Positions 20,748-27,899 of a stretch of DNA of 64,000 nucleotides are shown here, piece by piece. The DNA is from Candidatus Nitrohelix vancouverensis (GTDB lineage: Bacteria > Nitrospinota > Nitrospinia > Nitrospinales > VA-1). Position 1 is the stretch's first letter; each line of letters begins with the position of its first letter. The translations under genes and the position numbers were made by a program. The stretch lies in contig CP048620.1 of assembly GCA_015698305.1 (NCBI GenBank), positions 1,266,557 through 1,330,556 of the forward strand. The letters run 5' to 3'. The notes under the pieces were generated by a model that searched no databases, was not told the origin of the DNA, and was given only the letters and a program-made list of their open reading frames with translations.

Positions 20748-20903
20748 AATTCAAATTAAATAGGCGTGGCGGCTTAGAAACCGTATTGCATCCTCTTTGA
20801 AAAACCTGGCGCAGTTAATTAGAGAAATTCAAACTAAACAGGAGCGGCGAAAAAGGAAATGTTCCGCTCGCTCTTTGAAAAACCTGGCGCAGTCAGGCGC
20901 AGG
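20748..20903. repeat. Two tandem copies of a 78-bp unit
   Basis: Copies at 20748-20825 and 20826-20903. Both begin with AATTCAAA and an AT-rich start, diverge in the middle, and share a perfectly identical 23-bp core (20793-20815 and 20871-20893, containing CTTTGAAAAACCTGGCGC). The array sits directly at the decayed 3' end of the tyrosine recombinase. The gap 20744-20964 holds no gene besides this array and the recombinase remnant. Confidence 0.75.
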
Positions 20904-20964
20904 AGTGCAAATTTTCTGGTTACAGCGTTGATGAGATGAGTTTTTGATGCGAGCCGATGCTGAA

Positions 20965-21786
20965 CTAGAGCGTGGCGCGTCCCAGAATTTGTTGAATGGA
21001 GATCGGGTCCAGTCCTTTTTCGACCAGCGACTCGGTGAAGGATTGTCGCAGGGAATGCGGGGTGGCGTCTTTTTGAATGTTTGAAGCCAACAGCGCCGCC
21101 TTGAAAAATTTGGCGACAGAGCGAGTGGTCAGGCGGCCACCTTTTTCGCTCGGGAAGAGGTAATCGTCTTTTTCTTTTTTGCCGATTTGTCGCGACAAGG
21201 CGTCCTGCAGACACAGGTCGAATTGCGTGGTTCGGCTTTTAATGCGCTGATTGCCGGGAACGTAGAGGATGCCCTTGTCCAGATTGAGGTGAGTCACCCG
21301 CACGTTGACGATTTCGGACACGCGAAGACCCGCGCTGGACATGAGTTCGATCATCAGTCGATGCTTGGGGTTCTCCGCAGACATGGCGATTTCTGCAACT
21401 TCGTCGGCAGTCAGGAGAACAGGATTCGAAGCCGCTTTGGGCGGACGCTTGAGCGCGTTGGCGTCGAGCGGTTCATGGAGCAACTCGCGCGACAGATAAT
21501 CCAGAGCGGTGATGGCTTGATCCACCGTAGAGCGCGCCGCGCCGACCTCGGTGAGACTGTTGATATACGCCGTCATCATCTGGGATGAAACCGCGTCGGG
21601 CGTCATTGGTTGAATATGATTGATGAATGCGCAGAGCTGACCCATGTAAGCTTTGATGGTTTGCTCCTGATAATGGCAAAGTTCCAGTTGCAGACGAATC
21701 GTATCCAGAGTATCCGCGTAGGGATTGGATTCCGTCTTTTTCAGGGTATAAATTCGCGTTGCGGCGGGAATTGCCAGCTTATTCAT
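20965..21786 (-). pseudogene. Tyrosine recombinase (XerC/D or integron-integrase-like), catalytic end lost
   Basis: The 273-residue frame has an N-terminal SAM-like core-binding domain (about 25-105) and most of the catalytic domain: the first arginine in SSAGLRVSEIVNV, the lysine in QRIKSRTTQF, and the HxxR box HSLRQSFTESL. It stops at LGRATL. Intact relatives continue with a box carrying the nucleophilic tyrosine, and normally have LGH rather than LGR, so the second histidine is also replaced. In the next frame (read down from about 20972) the sequence goes on as LVQHRLASKTHLINAV, which resembles the missing region but has no tyrosine. The gene has therefore suffered a frameshift and loss of the active-site codon. 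A good Shine-Dalgarno AGGAGAG precedes ATG 21786. A sequencing error could explain the frameshift but not the missing tyrosine. Confidence 0.72.
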
Positions 21787-21926
21787 TTGAAGCTCTCCTG
21801 GTAGGATCGATCAGTCGGGAGGAATCCCGGCTGGGCGTTGCGGCATCTTTTTGAAGCGCAACTGTGTGTCAACTAAGCCTAATATAATCAGTTAGTTAAT
21901 TGATTTCAAGTTTTTTCTTCAAATAT

Positions 21927-23003
21927 TCAAGAAACCTTGAAAAAATCCGACTCTTTATAGACTTTCAAACCCTGTTTTGCCAATACATTGATGACGGCGG
22001 CGGCGGGTACGGCGAGTATGATTCCGGCAAAGCCAAAAAATTCCGCGCCAAGAAGAACCGCGGCCATGATGATGACCGGATGAAGGCCAATGCTCTCGCC
22101 CACAACGCGCGGGGTGATGACCATGCCCTCGAGCGCCTGCACGACGGCGAACACCCCGGCGACGCCCAGTACAGAGAGCCAGTCCTGGGTGTGCGCGAAA
22201 GTCATGACGGCGGCGGGAACAAAACCCAGTATCAAGCCGAGATAGGGCACCAGATTGGCGATGCCGGCCATCATGCCAATGAACAGGCTCATGGGCGCGC
22301 CGCACAGGAACAGGCCGATGCAGTAGAGCGCTCCCATCAAAATCACGACGAGTAATTGACCGCGAACGAATCCGGCCAGGGTGGCGTCGATTTCCTTGAA
22401 GACGGCCAGCGTGCGTTTCCGATGACGTTCGGGCACCAGATTGAGGACGCGCTGGTTGATGTCGTCGAAATCACGCAACAGATAAAACATGGCGACGGGG
22501 ATGATGATCAGATTCGCCGCCATGAGGATCATGTTGAACAGGCCGGACAGCGAGTTCCATAGGAACTCCGAGCTGGAGGTCACGATCTTCATCGGCAACT
22601 CGCCAAAGCGCGCCAGCCCTTCTTTGAGGATGGCCTGGGCTTTTTCCTGATCGAGTCCCGCCAGCCGTTCCAGCAAAGGTTGAATCCAGCCTTGAACCAC
22701 GGCGACGTATTCCGGCAGATTTTTCACAAAATTTTCCGCCTGCACGCGAAGCAGGGGAAACAGTAGGGCGATAACTGCGGAACACAGAATAAAAAAGGCC
22801 AGCAGTAACGCCACCGTCGCAGGGCCGCGAGAGAGTTTACGCGCTTCCAGCCGGTCGACGATCGGGTCGAGCAGATAGGCAAGGATGAAAGCAATAAAGA
22901 ATGGAGTGAGAACCCGACGCGAAATATAAACCAGAAAGAGGAACAGGAGGCAGATCGCGGCGGGAAGGAGCCAGTTCGTTTTGGAGTCAGCCGAGGGTGT
23001 CAT
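21927..23003 (-). CDS. AI-2E/PerM family permease
   Basis: A 358-residue polytopic protein of the AI-2E transporter (PerM, YdiK, YhhT) family, with about seven or eight transmembrane helices, the N-terminal hydrophobic pair, a long soluble segment (about 60-150) and the conserved C-terminal blocks FIGMMAGIANLVPYLGLILG and VVGESIGLHPVIIMAAVLLGA. Members export small molecules or act as Na+/H+ antiporters; the substrate here is not deducible. It follows the periplasmic protein gene by three bases and is thus in an operon with it and with rluB. Confidence 0.88.
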   Translation of the reverse strand: MTPSADSKTNWLLPAAICLLFLFLVYISRRVLTPFFIAFILAYLLDPIVDRLEARKLSRGPATVALLLAFFILCSAVIALLFPLLRVQAENFVKNLPEYVAVVQGWIQPLLERLAGLDQEKAQAILKEGLARFGELPMKIVTSSSEFLWNSLSGLFNMILMAANLIIIPVAMFYLLRDFDDINQRVLNLVPERHRKRTLAVFKEIDATLAGFVRGQLLVVILMGALYCIGLFLCGAPMSLFIGMMAGIANLVPYLGLILGFVPAAVMTFAHTQDWLSVLGVAGVFAVVQALEGMVITPRVVGESIGLHPVIIMAAVLLGAEFFGFAGIILAVPAAAVINVLAKQGLKVYKESDFFKVS

Positions 23004-23006
23004 CTA

Positions 23007-24020
23007 TCAAAGTTCTCCCAGATCGAGCGGGGCCTGGTTATTCGGCTTGGCGGGCGCCGCTTGCGATTGCGCCGAAGCGGAACCTTTCAGCCCCTCCTCC
23101 CAGAAGCGGGTTATTGCGGGCCAGATCGATTGCGCCATCTTCGAGGCCGAAGCGTCGAAGGCTTCGATTTCCCCGACCAGTTCGTCCGGGTTGTTGGCGA
23201 TGGCAAATTCGCTGTGCGCTGTGATTAAAGAGGATTGCAGGGCCGACACAATTTTAACGCTGATGTTGGATCGAATCGTTTTGTCTTCCTGGGCTGGAGA
23301 AGTCGTTAGCCTGGTAGAAGCGGCTTTGCCAAGGATAATCACCTCTGCTCCAGCTTTCAAGCCGATAAAGGCCGAGGCCTTGAGGTCTCCGTTGATGGCT
23401 TTCAGTATCGTGTCTTCGGGAATGAGATCGCGCACCGGTTCGCGGCTGATGATATTGGCGCCCGACTCGATCAGTTTTTGCGAGAGCGCGGTCTCAGAAA
23501 TCGGCACCATTTGCCAGAAGGGTCGCGCCATATTCGTTGTGAAACTCGATTCCTGAATGAGTATCAGAATCGAGCGCGCCTTTGTATTGCTGAGAAATAA
23601 TCCCCTCTGGCCGAGAGATTTGATGATGTCGTTGGAGAAAAAAGCCACTTCCAGCCGCACTTCGCTCTGTTGCATCGCCAGGTTGTCCTCGGCATGGAGG
23701 AAGCGGTAATACTTGACGTATTTGGAAGACTGACGACTGAAGCGGTTCAACTCGTCCCGATTGGCGTCGTATTCCTTATCCCCCAGCAAAGATCGAATCG
23801 CTTGCTCCATGGCCTTGTTCAAGGCGATGGAGACCGCGCGCTTGCGGGCCTGAATGAAATCCCCTTTGGCGTCGACCACAGCCTCGGCTTCCTGCAAGGC
23901 CTGAAAGCTGTTTTGATCTGAAGAGGCCGGCGTGGGTTCCGATTGCGCAAGCGCCGGAACGGCGAAAAACAAGGCGCACCAGAAAATGAGAAAAGCGATC
24001 CAGTTACTTCCTTTTTGCAC
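23007..24020 (-). CDS. Periplasmic protein with FlgT/LPP20-like N-terminal domain
   Basis: A 337-residue exported protein: signal peptide ending near ALAQSE, then a domain (about 45-140) with the pattern DFIQARKRAVSIALNKAMEQAIRSLL and VEVAFFSNDIIKSLG-like strand order seen in FlgT and LPP20-type proteins, and a CsgG/TolB-like alpha-beta middle (ARSILILIQE, AEVIILGKA). The C-terminus is Pro/Ala-rich. Its exact family is uncertain; a role in envelope assembly is the best guess. It starts with GTG 24020, which lies inside the last codons of rluB (17-bp overlap), with AAGGCAGG upstream. No flagellar genes are adjacent, which argues against a strict FlgT role. Confidence 0.62.
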   Translation of the reverse strand: MQKGSNWIAFLIFWCALFFAVPALAQSEPTPASSDQNSFQALQEAEAVVDAKGDFIQARKRAVSIALNKAMEQAIRSLLGDKEYDANRDELNRFSRQSSKYVKYYRFLHAEDNLAMQQSEVRLEVAFFSNDIIKSLGQRGLFLSNTKARSILILIQESSFTTNMARPFWQMVPISETALSQKLIESGANIISREPVRDLIPEDTILKAINGDLKASAFIGLKAGAEVIILGKAASTRLTTSPAQEDKTIRSNISVKIVSALQSSLITAHSEFAIANNPDELVGEIEAFDASASKMAQSIWPAITRFWEEGLKGSASAQSQAAPAKPNNQAPLDLGEL

Positions 24021-25029
24021 GAGGCCTGCCTTTCGAAGGGGCGCCTGCCCGACTTGCGGTTTTACGAGGCGCGCTTTTCGAGGGAGCGCCGGTTCGACGC
24101 GGGTTTTTGCGGGCTGAGCTTTTTGAAAGGGCGCTGGCCCGGCTCAGGTCTTTACGGGGTTTGGCTTTTGTTGGAGCGCCCGTCCGACTTACTCTTTTGC
24201 GCGGCTTGTCCATGCCAAGAGCGTTGTCTCGTCCCAGGTCTTTTCGCGGTTTGGGTTTCGTCGGTTCCACGTAGGCGGGCTGGTTTTCGCGCGCCGAGCT
24301 TTTCGAGGGCGCAACGGCTGAATGCAGGCTACGAATCTCGCGCGGCGACAGGAAACGGAAGGCCCCCAGCGGCAGGTCGTCCAGACTGAGTCCGGCGAAA
24401 TGCGTGCGCTTGAGACGGATGACCGGATGCCGCACCGCTTCGCAAATGCGCTTGACGTGACGGTTTTTTCCCTCCGTCAGGCGCAGGATGAGGAAACAGT
24501 TTTTTCCGCTCGTGCGCTGGATTTCCACCTTGACCGGCGCGGTCGGTTTCTCATCCAGCCAGATGCCTTTGCGGATGCGCGCCAGCGACTTGTCGTTGGG
24601 AACGCCGCGCACTTTGACGAGATAGGTGCGCTCCACCGCATAGCGTGGTTCGAGCAGTTTTTTGGACAGGTCGCCGTCGTTGGTGCAAAGCAACAGGCCC
24701 TGGGTGTTGTAGTCGAGCCGTCCTACCGGGAACACGCGGATGGGAGCCTTTTTCAGAAAATCCATCACCGTCATGCGTCCGCGCGCGTCGGTAGTCATGG
24801 TGGTCAGGCAGTTGCCAGGTTTGTTGAACAGAATATAAACTTTTTCCTGAGTGCTGGGCAGGGCTTTGCCGTTGACGCGGATCAAGTCCATTTTCGGGTC
24901 TGCGCTGGAGCCGAGTTTGGTTTCCACCTGACCGTTGACCTTGACCTTGCCTTCGGTGATCCATCGTTCCGCTTCCCTTCGCGACCCGAGTCCTGCGTCT
25001 GCAATAATTTTTTGTAGTCGAATCTTCAT
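24004..25029 (-). CDS. rluB: 23S rRNA pseudouridine synthase RluB-type with repetitive basic tail
   Basis: Isomerises a uridine in 23S rRNA. Residues 1-60 form an S4 RNA-binding domain (RLQKIIADAGLGSRREAERWI), and residues 65-240 the RsuA-family catalytic domain with the active aspartate in VGRLDYNTQGLLL and the EGKNRHVKRICEAV motif. The usual enzyme ends near residue 240. Here about 100 extra residues follow, made of six degenerate 15-residue repeats of the type SKSAPRKTASRAGAP, very rich in Lys, Arg, Ala and Pro. The tail is presumably disordered and RNA-binding. It lies between scpB and a periplasmic protein; the scpB-rluB order is common in bacteria. Confidence 0.92.
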   Translation of the reverse strand: MKIRLQKIIADAGLGSRREAERWITEGKVKVNGQVETKLGSSADPKMDLIRVNGKALPSTQEKVYILFNKPGNCLTTMTTDARGRMTVMDFLKKAPIRVFPVGRLDYNTQGLLLCTNDGDLSKKLLEPRYAVERTYLVKVRGVPNDKSLARIRKGIWLDEKPTAPVKVEIQRTSGKNCFLILRLTEGKNRHVKRICEAVRHPVIRLKRTHFAGLSLDDLPLGAFRFLSPREIRSLHSAVAPSKSSARENQPAYVEPTKPKPRKDLGRDNALGMDKPRKRVSRTGAPTKAKPRKDLSRASALSKSSARKNPRRTGAPSKSAPRKTASRAGAPSKGRPRAKRK

Positions 25030-25196
25030 TGATTGAATCCAAGGATTGTTCTGGGTCGGTCGCGCCGACCCGCGTTTTAAAACGGTTGTTCAGAGAGGAG
25101 ATTCACATCCTTGCCTTCAATGGGAAAAAGTAACAATTCCGGGAATATTATTTGTCGAACCGTATCTAAATAAAAAATGCGTTGTTTTATTCCCCC

Positions 25197-25255
25197 AGCC
25201 CTCCTTAAGCGGCAGTCGCAACCTTCCTCCCAGCGTCTGTTGGCTGAGGAGGGCT
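25197..25255. repeat. Inverted repeat in the rluB-scpB gap
   Basis: AGCCCTCCT (25197-25205) is matched by its complement at 25247-25255 with a 41-base interior rich in CCTCC and CTGTTGG. The gap 25030-25308 otherwise shows nothing recognisable. No T-run follows on either strand, so it is not a standard terminator; function unknown. Confidence 0.35.
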
Positions 25256-25308
25256 ACCCCTTTGGGCGGGAGCGTTTCCGGGAGACTCCGGCGATTGGAA
25301 TCACAAGA

Positions 25309-26088
25309 TCATGAAGCGTCTGAACCCGATTCCCCAGACTGGACCGGAGTTTCCAGATCATCGGTCGCGTCGGTTTCGACCGTGTCGGTTTCGACCGCGT
25401 CGATTTCGGGCGTTTGATCCGGCAGGGCCGCGGCGTCGGGAGACTCCTGCGCGGCGCTTTCATCTGGCGTATCGGCGCCCTCGGATGTTTCGGGCGTTTC
25501 GGCGCCTTCCGGCATGGTTCCAAAGTCAAACAGCGATTGTTGCGTCTCATCGTCGTCGCCGTCGAGTTCGACTTCCTTGAAGTCTTCCAGCGTCGGCATG
25601 TCGCTGAGGTCTTTCAGGCCAAAATATTCAAGAAACTTGCGCGTGGTCTTGTACATGATGGGGCGTCCCGCCACCTGTTTTCTACCGGCGGGCGAGATGA
25701 TTTTTTTATCGAGCAGGGTTTTGATAACGCCGCTGGAATCGACCCCGCGCACATCGTCGACTTCCTGCCGCGTGAGCGGTTGTTTGTAGGCGATGATGGA
25801 CAGCGTGTCGAGACTGGGTTGAGACAGCTTGGCGGTCTTGTCCAGTTTCAGGAATTTGCGCACCCAGTCGACGTATTCGTTGCGCGTGGTCAGCTGGTAG
25901 CCTTCGGCGACTTCGATGATTTGCAGATTGCGCGCGCTGTATTCTTCTTTCAACTCTTCCAGCATGTCTTTCAGCGCTGGCAGGTCGGGACCTTCAGTAA
26001 ACGTCTGCTTGAGGTGTTCCGGCGTTAAGGGGTTGTCCGCCGCAAGGAGCAGGTTTTCGATGATCGCTTTAATTTCTTCACGTTCCAC
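25309..26088 (-). CDS. scpB: Segregation and condensation protein B
   Basis: A 259-residue subunit of the SMC-ScpA-ScpB condensin that compacts and segregates chromosomes. Residues 1-165 carry the two winged-helix domains (KAIIENLLLAADNPLTPEHL, QPSLDTLSIIAYKQPLTRQEVDDVRG, DKKIISPAGRKQVAGRPIMY). Residues about 180-259 are an acidic tail rich in Glu, Asp, Thr, Pro and Ser with ETD repeats, which many ScpB proteins have in shorter form. I choose GTG 26088, preceded by AAGGA seven bases away; the TTG at 26103 would add five residues overlapping that site. No scpA is visible beside it. Confidence 0.93.
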   Translation of the reverse strand: MEREEIKAIIENLLLAADNPLTPEHLKQTFTEGPDLPALKDMLEELKEEYSARNLQIIEVAEGYQLTTRNEYVDWVRKFLKLDKTAKLSQPSLDTLSIIAYKQPLTRQEVDDVRGVDSSGVIKTLLDKKIISPAGRKQVAGRPIMYKTTRKFLEYFGLKDLSDMPTLEDFKEVELDGDDDETQQSLFDFGTMPEGAETPETSEGADTPDESAAQESPDAAALPDQTPEIDAVETDTVETDATDDLETPVQSGESGSDAS

Positions 26089-26203
26089 AAGCAGTTCCTT
26101 CAATACGTTTGAGCGTCATTGTATCGGCAATGGCCCGGGCCTGTAAAGTCCAATTGGAGGGGGCGTTGACGAATGAGACGCGGTTGACAAAGATGCGACG
26201 GGG

Positions 26204-27400
26204 TCAGGCGGGGTTTTTGAAATATTTGCTGAGCGTCAGTTCCTGATTCTGGTAATTGGAGTGAATTTGTTCCCCATAAATACGAGCCGGGGTTTCAATC
26301 ACTTTTTCGAATTTGAGGCGGCAAAAGGTCTGTCCGTCTTCGACCATGAAGGGGACGTCGTGGGGTCGCACTTCCATGACGGCGCGGGTGCCCTGCGCGA
26401 GATTGCCCGCGCCTTCGCGCCAGCCGAATCCGGGGTCAAAGAAACCGGCGTAATGGGTGCGCAGTTCTCCGCTGTTGGGTTCGTAGGCGACCATTTCGGC
26501 GAGCAAGTCCGGGGCGATGGAGATTTTCTCCTTGGACATCATGATGTAAAAACTCTCCGGTTCGAGCACCAGCCGGTTTTTCTGTCCCGGACGCAGGCGG
26601 AGCGGTTCCCAGAAATCCAGCGGATCATAATGCTTGAGTTTGGACAGGTCGATCACATTGGAGTTGGTTTTTGCCTTGTAGGCAATGACGGCGTCCGGCG
26701 AGGGGGTGGACAGCTCCACGCTGATGAACAGGCCGCTGTCTATTTTCACCTTGTCGAAGGGGATTTCAGCGCCCTTGCTGTCGAATAAAATGGGGTGCTG
26801 ACGATAATAAGGCTCCAGACTGCTTTTGCCGAAAATCTTTTGCGGGCCGTGGACGAAGCGCAACTGGTTCAACGCCAGGTTTTCGCGAACCTTGACGGGG
26901 AAGGAGCGGGGAATGATTTCCAGATACATTTTTCCCTTGTAGCCCTCGGGGATTTCGTCGAAGCGGTGGCCGCCGTCGACGATGACGCGGGTGAACATGT
27001 CGAGCCGTCCCGTTGAACTTTTAGGATTGGTGCGGCCGTAAATCGTGGGCGGCAGGTCCAGCTCTTCAAGCAGTGGAATCAGATAGATCGCGCCTTTTTC
27101 GAGAATGCCGCCGTCTCCGGTCAGGTCGACTTCGTAGAGCGTGAGGTCTTTGAGTCGCTCCTCGACGGTTTCGTTTTCCGGCAGGAAACTGCACTGGATG
27201 CGGTAGCCTTTGCGTCCCAGTCTCAAATCAAGGCTCACTGGTTGAAATTGCGAGGCCATCAACGCGGCCTGGGAATGCACGATGCCCTGGTGCGCGGCGA
27301 GCTCTATGTATTGGCAGGGCAAATAGCCGGTGCGACCTTTGAGGACGCCGGGAAGGTCTTCGTCTTTGCCTATGAGCGATTTAGCGGTAATGGGTTTCAT
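26204..27400 (-). CDS. 2'-deoxycytidine 5'-triphosphate deaminase, long two-domain type
   Basis: A 398-residue protein of the long dCTP-deaminase family (two dUTPase-like halves, as in alphaproteobacteria). It would convert dCTP to dUTP in pyrimidine deoxynucleotide supply. Landmarks are QPVSLDLRLG and GRTNPKSSTGRLDMFTRVI in the first half, and ESFYIMMSKEKISIAPDLLAEM, with GFFDPGFGW in the second half, the segment that binds the triphosphate in this fold. Length is about twice that of ordinary Dcd. ATG 27400 is used; an in-frame TTG at 27460 would add 20 residues. No Shine-Dalgarno sequence is evident. It is divergent from the FmdB-like gene. Confidence 0.85.
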   Translation of the reverse strand: MKPITAKSLIGKDEDLPGVLKGRTGYLPCQYIELAAHQGIVHSQAALMASQFQPVSLDLRLGRKGYRIQCSFLPENETVEERLKDLTLYEVDLTGDGGILEKGAIYLIPLLEELDLPPTIYGRTNPKSSTGRLDMFTRVIVDGGHRFDEIPEGYKGKMYLEIIPRSFPVKVRENLALNQLRFVHGPQKIFGKSSLEPYYRQHPILFDSKGAEIPFDKVKIDSGLFISVELSTPSPDAVIAYKAKTNSNVIDLSKLKHYDPLDFWEPLRLRPGQKNRLVLEPESFYIMMSKEKISIAPDLLAEMVAYEPNSGELRTHYAGFFDPGFGWREGAGNLAQGTRAVMEVRPHDVPFMVEDGQTFCRLKFEKVIETPARIYGEQIHSNYQNQELTLSKYFKNPA

Positions 27401-27466
27401 TATAAACGTAACGGGAAGGAGCGGGCGCTGATTCGACAAATGGATCAATTTCCCGGCCAAAACGCA

Positions 27467-27496
27467 TTGACAGGGCTAAGGAGGCTATGATTTAAT
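27467..27496 (+). promoter_or_regulatory. Promoter of the FmdB-like gene
   Basis: TTGACA (27467-27472), 18-bp spacer, TTTAAT (27491-27496) with TG one base ahead of it (extended -10). Transcription would start near 27503, 47 bases before the ATG. Confidence 0.65.
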
Positions 27497-27549
27497 CCTA
27501 TTATTCATAACATTTCAACTAGATAATTCAGATAGAGCGAGGATGGGTC

Positions 27550-27798
27550 ATGCCCCTGTACGAGTATTTTTGCGAAGACTGTCAAAGTGAATTTACCGTG
27601 CTTCAATCCACCAGCGTGGATCGAACGCAGACCGTGTGTAGCGAATGCAACGGCAACAAGGTACAACCTCAGTTATCGACCTTTGCCGCCAAGACGCAAG
27701 GGTTCTCTCTTGCTAACAAACCTCCGGTGACGGCGAGCGAACTGCCCAATCCGAACACTCTGAATCTGCCGCTTCCTCGGCTTCGATCGGAATTGTAA
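27550..27798 (+). CDS. FmdB-type small zinc-ribbon protein
   Basis: An 82-residue protein beginning MPLYEYFCEDCQ, the hallmark of the FmdB or CxxC-CxxC putative regulatory family, with a zinc-ribbon pair CEDC and CSEC about 22 residues apart and a Pro/Asn-rich C-terminal tail. These proteins are common and mostly uncharacterised; the name comes from a formamidase operon regulator. A well-placed AGGA and a strong promoter precede it. No formamidase or amidase gene is nearby, so its role cannot be deduced from context. Confidence 0.85.
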   Translation: MPLYEYFCEDCQSEFTVLQSTSVDRTQTVCSECNGNKVQPQLSTFAAKTQGFSLANKPPVTASELPNPNTLNLPLPRLRSEL

Positions 27799-27899
27799 AT
27801 CCCGTTTCATTTTACGACGGATATTTTTTTAACCTGGCCGGGCGATTTTCCGCAACCGGGCGGGCCGTTTTTTAATACCTTTTACCTTTGATCTCACTC

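Noticed and set aside
20834-21214. A 126-codon minus-strand frame overlapping the recombinase
   Set aside because: Only its last part is the shifted remainder of the recombinase; the rest is a shadow of the recombinase frame.
27850-27873. GC-rich stretch followed by six T after the FmdB-like gene
   Set aside because: No clean stem can be drawn, so I do not call a terminator.
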